A stretch of 64,000 nt of DNA from Hyphomonas polymorpha PS728 (GTDB taxonomy: Bacteria > Pseudomonadota > Alphaproteobacteria > Caulobacterales > Hyphomonadaceae), in assembly GCF_000685315.1 (NCBI RefSeq), contig NZ_ARYM01000008.1:101841-165840 (forward strand), given 5' to 3'. The notes below the pieces were generated by a model. That model was not told where the DNA came from and did not search any database. It was given only the letters and a program-made list of their open reading frames with translations. The translations under genes were made by a program, and so were the position numbers. Below are positions 62,607 to 64,000 of this stretch, piece by piece; position 1 is the first letter of the stretch; every line of letters begins with the position of its first letter.

Positions 62607-62683
62607 GCCGCCTTAGCTCAGTTGGTTAGAGCGCTGGTTTGTGGAACCAGAGGTCCTCCGTTCAAGCCGGAGAGGCGGTACCA
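62607..62683 (+). tRNA. tRNA-His (GTG)
   Basis: The cloverleaf is complete: acceptor GCCGCCT/AGGCGGT, D stem GCTC/GAGC, anticodon stem CTGGT/ACCAG with loop TTGTGGA, T stem CTCCG/CGGAG, discriminator A and encoded CCA. The anticodon GTG lies at 62641-62643. G1 faces U72, the discriminator is A73, and the base before G1 is T, so the usual G(-1) is not encoded. This is the known alphaproteobacterial form. Confidence 0.97.
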
Positions 62684-63319
62684 TCTCTCCCCTTCCTTCC
62701 AGTTTTGTTGATGTAAGTGCCGGATCGTCTGGCCAGCGCCTTGCTCTGTCGCGGGCAGGGCGGCGAACCATCTGGGGCTCAGCTTTCTCGCTTAGGTTGC
62801 CGACCCTGTATGCGGGTTTGGGTTAGCGCTGCGCGGGGTATTTCCCGTCTCTGTTCTGCGGCGAGGCGGCCGATGGTTTTGCCTGATGTGGATCCTCGAT
62901 CACTGCCGCTTCAGCAGCCTTCTTTCCGGAACAGAAGTCGTGGCTCAGCCGTTAAGCGGCTGCAGGGCTGATTCGGCGGCGAATCTGCTTCTGGCACGAA
63001 ATCCGGTCTCTCGAGCGGAGGCTGTGGAATGCGGCCGAAAATCAAAAAATTTGTCTCCGGGCTGGAACCAACGCCCGGATCACGGCGTTTGTGATTTGTC
63101 GTTCAGCGTACGTTAACAATGCGTTGTTTGACGGCTATGGTGACCTGTTGCAAAAGGGTCTCGGTAAGCGAAAATTTCCACCGCATTCGGGGGTAATCGG
63201 ACTAAAAATGCTCGCGGACGGCGGAAAAAACGTTTAACACCAAAGCATGCGGTTGATACCCGCTATGAACCTGCGGCCGAGGACAATCCCGTCATTCGGC
63301 ACACAAAAGGGGATTGAGT
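62684..63319. other. Long intergenic region between tRNA-His and the outer-membrane gene
   Basis: These 636 bases hold no open frame that looks like a protein. The first 400 bases are mixed, with no repeats recognised. From about 63030 the sequence becomes AT-richer and probably contains the promoter and leader of the outer-membrane gene. An unannotated small RNA is possible. Confidence 0.4.
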
Positions 63320-64000
63320 ATGAAGAAAACTCTGTTGTGCGCGACTGCCGCGGCCGCTTTTGCGACTGCTGGCGCCACGGCGCACGCCGAAGACGGCTGG
63401 TATTCGCGCGCCGATATCCAGTATTCCTTCGACGGCACTGTTGATCACGATCCGACGGCAGCCTTCAACGGCTCGATGGTCGGCGACTCGTCGGTTTCCG
63501 AAAACCTCGGCCTCAGCGTTGGCCTCGGTTATGGCTTCGCCAATGGTCTGCGCCTTGAGGGCGTGCTCGGCCAGCGCGGCGGTGATCTTGATGTCCCGAA
63601 CGGCATCAACGGCACGCTGACCGGCGCAACGGCTGCGCCTGCTGGCTACGCCAGCGTCACTGACCTGATGGTCAATGGCCTTTACGACTTCAACAAAGGT
63701 GGCTCGATCCAGCCTTACATCGGTCTCGGTGTTGGTGGCGCGCGCGTGGATGCAAAAGCATCCAACCGTACGTTTGCGGCTGGCGCCGCAGCAAACGGCT
63801 TCTCCGACAAAGCTTCCGGCATCGCCTATCAGGGCTTGCTGGGCGTCGGCTTCAAGCTGTCTGAGCGTCTCACCATGGACGTCGGCTACAAGTACTTCAC
63901 TGTTGAAGACCTCAACTTTGATGGCAAAGCAGGGACCGCTGGTTCTTATGACGTAGACTACCAGGATCACACCGCGACCCTGGGCGTGCGTTATTCGTTC
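63320..64000 (+). CDS. Outer-membrane beta-barrel protein (OmpA-like N-terminal domain), cut by window end
   Basis: The frame starts at ATG 63320 with GGGGATTGAG upstream and stays open to the end of the window (227 codons). A signal peptide (about 1-23, ending THA-H-A) is followed by alternating strands with aromatic residues: GWYSRADIQYSFDG, LGLSVGLGYGF, QPYIGLGVGGARV, YQGLLGVGF, LTMDVGYKYF and LGVRYSF at the edge. It resembles the eight-stranded barrel of OmpA/Omp25-like proteins. A periplasmic OmpA domain could follow beyond the edge. Confidence 0.85.
   Translation, partial: MKKTLLCATAAAAFATAGATAHAEDGWYSRADIQYSFDGTVDHDPTAAFNGSMVGDSSVSENLGLSVGLGYGFANGLRLEGVLGQRGGDLDVPNGINGTLTGATAAPAGYASVTDLMVNGLYDFNKGGSIQPYIGLGVGGARVDAKASNRTFAAGAAANGFSDKASGIAYQGLLGVGFKLSERLTMDVGYKYFTVEDLNFDGKAGTAGSYDVDYQDHTATLGVRYSF

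Noticed and set aside
1..64000. CRISPR arrays, insertion sequences, integrases and replication origin
   Set aside because: I looked for regularly spaced direct repeats, transposase-like proteins, integrase motifs and DnaA box clusters and found none that I can support.

Overview
The window is a high-GC alphaproteobacterial chromosome segment, most likely from the Hyphomonadaceae/Caulobacterales side of the class. The evidence is the NtrBC-NtrYX-TrkAH-Hfq-HflX gene order, the ccmIEF/glnE neighbourhood, MurA-DUF2948, RatA next to LipA, an IspDF fusion, and a tRNA-His with the G1:U72, A73, no-G(-1) signature of this class. It is nearly all core chromosome. I see no CRISPR array, insertion sequence or intact prophage. 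The species assignment is inference.

Layout. 1-8.6 kb: a PhoQ-like histidine kinase end, then ccmI-ccmE-ccmF on the plus strand. These are followed on the minus strand by ccmH, a DegP/Do protease, an OmpR-type regulator and its kinase, then glnE on the plus strand; the minus block looks inverted relative to the rhizobial-type order. 11.4-13.6 kb: an EF-hand protein and an ECF sigma/anti-sigma/metal-sensor-like operon. 13.6-22 kb: GFA protein, amidase, KtrB/TrkH transporter, minimal zincin, YbjQ and both methylmalonyl-CoA mutase subunits. 22-28.8 kb is the most accessory part: a Fur box with a small gene, a nitronate monooxygenase, an orphan M15 endolysin fused to a 3TM holin-like domain, a ParD-like/Map pair, a second amidase, a glpK-like scrap and a 5'-truncated FkbM methyltransferase. 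28.8-34.8 kb: glpK, an amino-acid permease, an HPF-like protein, tRNA-Thr, murA and DUF2948. 34.8-41.8 kb: a dienelactone hydrolase and a polyhydroxyalkanoate locus resembling the medium-chain-length system of Pseudomonas (phasin, PhaD-like regulator, class II-like PhaC, PhaZ, acyl-activating enzyme). 41.9-47 kb: lipA, ratA-like, pncC, an enoyl-CoA hydratase and ispDF. 47-59.6 kb: dusB-ntrB-ntrC-ntrY-ntrX-trkA-trkH-hfq-hflX, then mazG on the other strand. 59.8-64 kb: a 2-keto-3-deoxy-galactonokinase, an SMP-30 protein without its metal ligands, secE-nusG, tRNA-His and a truncated outer-membrane barrel gene.

Functional themes are cytochrome c maturation, nitrogen control, potassium uptake, carbon storage as PHA, and propionyl-CoA entry into the TCA cycle. 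Intergenic DNA holds several families of inverted-repeat (REP/BIME-like) elements, two of them present at two sites each.

The observations most worth a second look are the endolysin-holin fusion that looks like a one-base frameshift, an NtrC lacking the sigma-54-contacting GAFTGA loop, the mcl-PHA-type locus with a phasin carrying a helix-hairpin-helix-like tail, the inverted ccmH-degP-kinase block, the glpK-like scrap beside a beheaded methyltransferase, and the ParD-like/methionine aminopeptidase pair.
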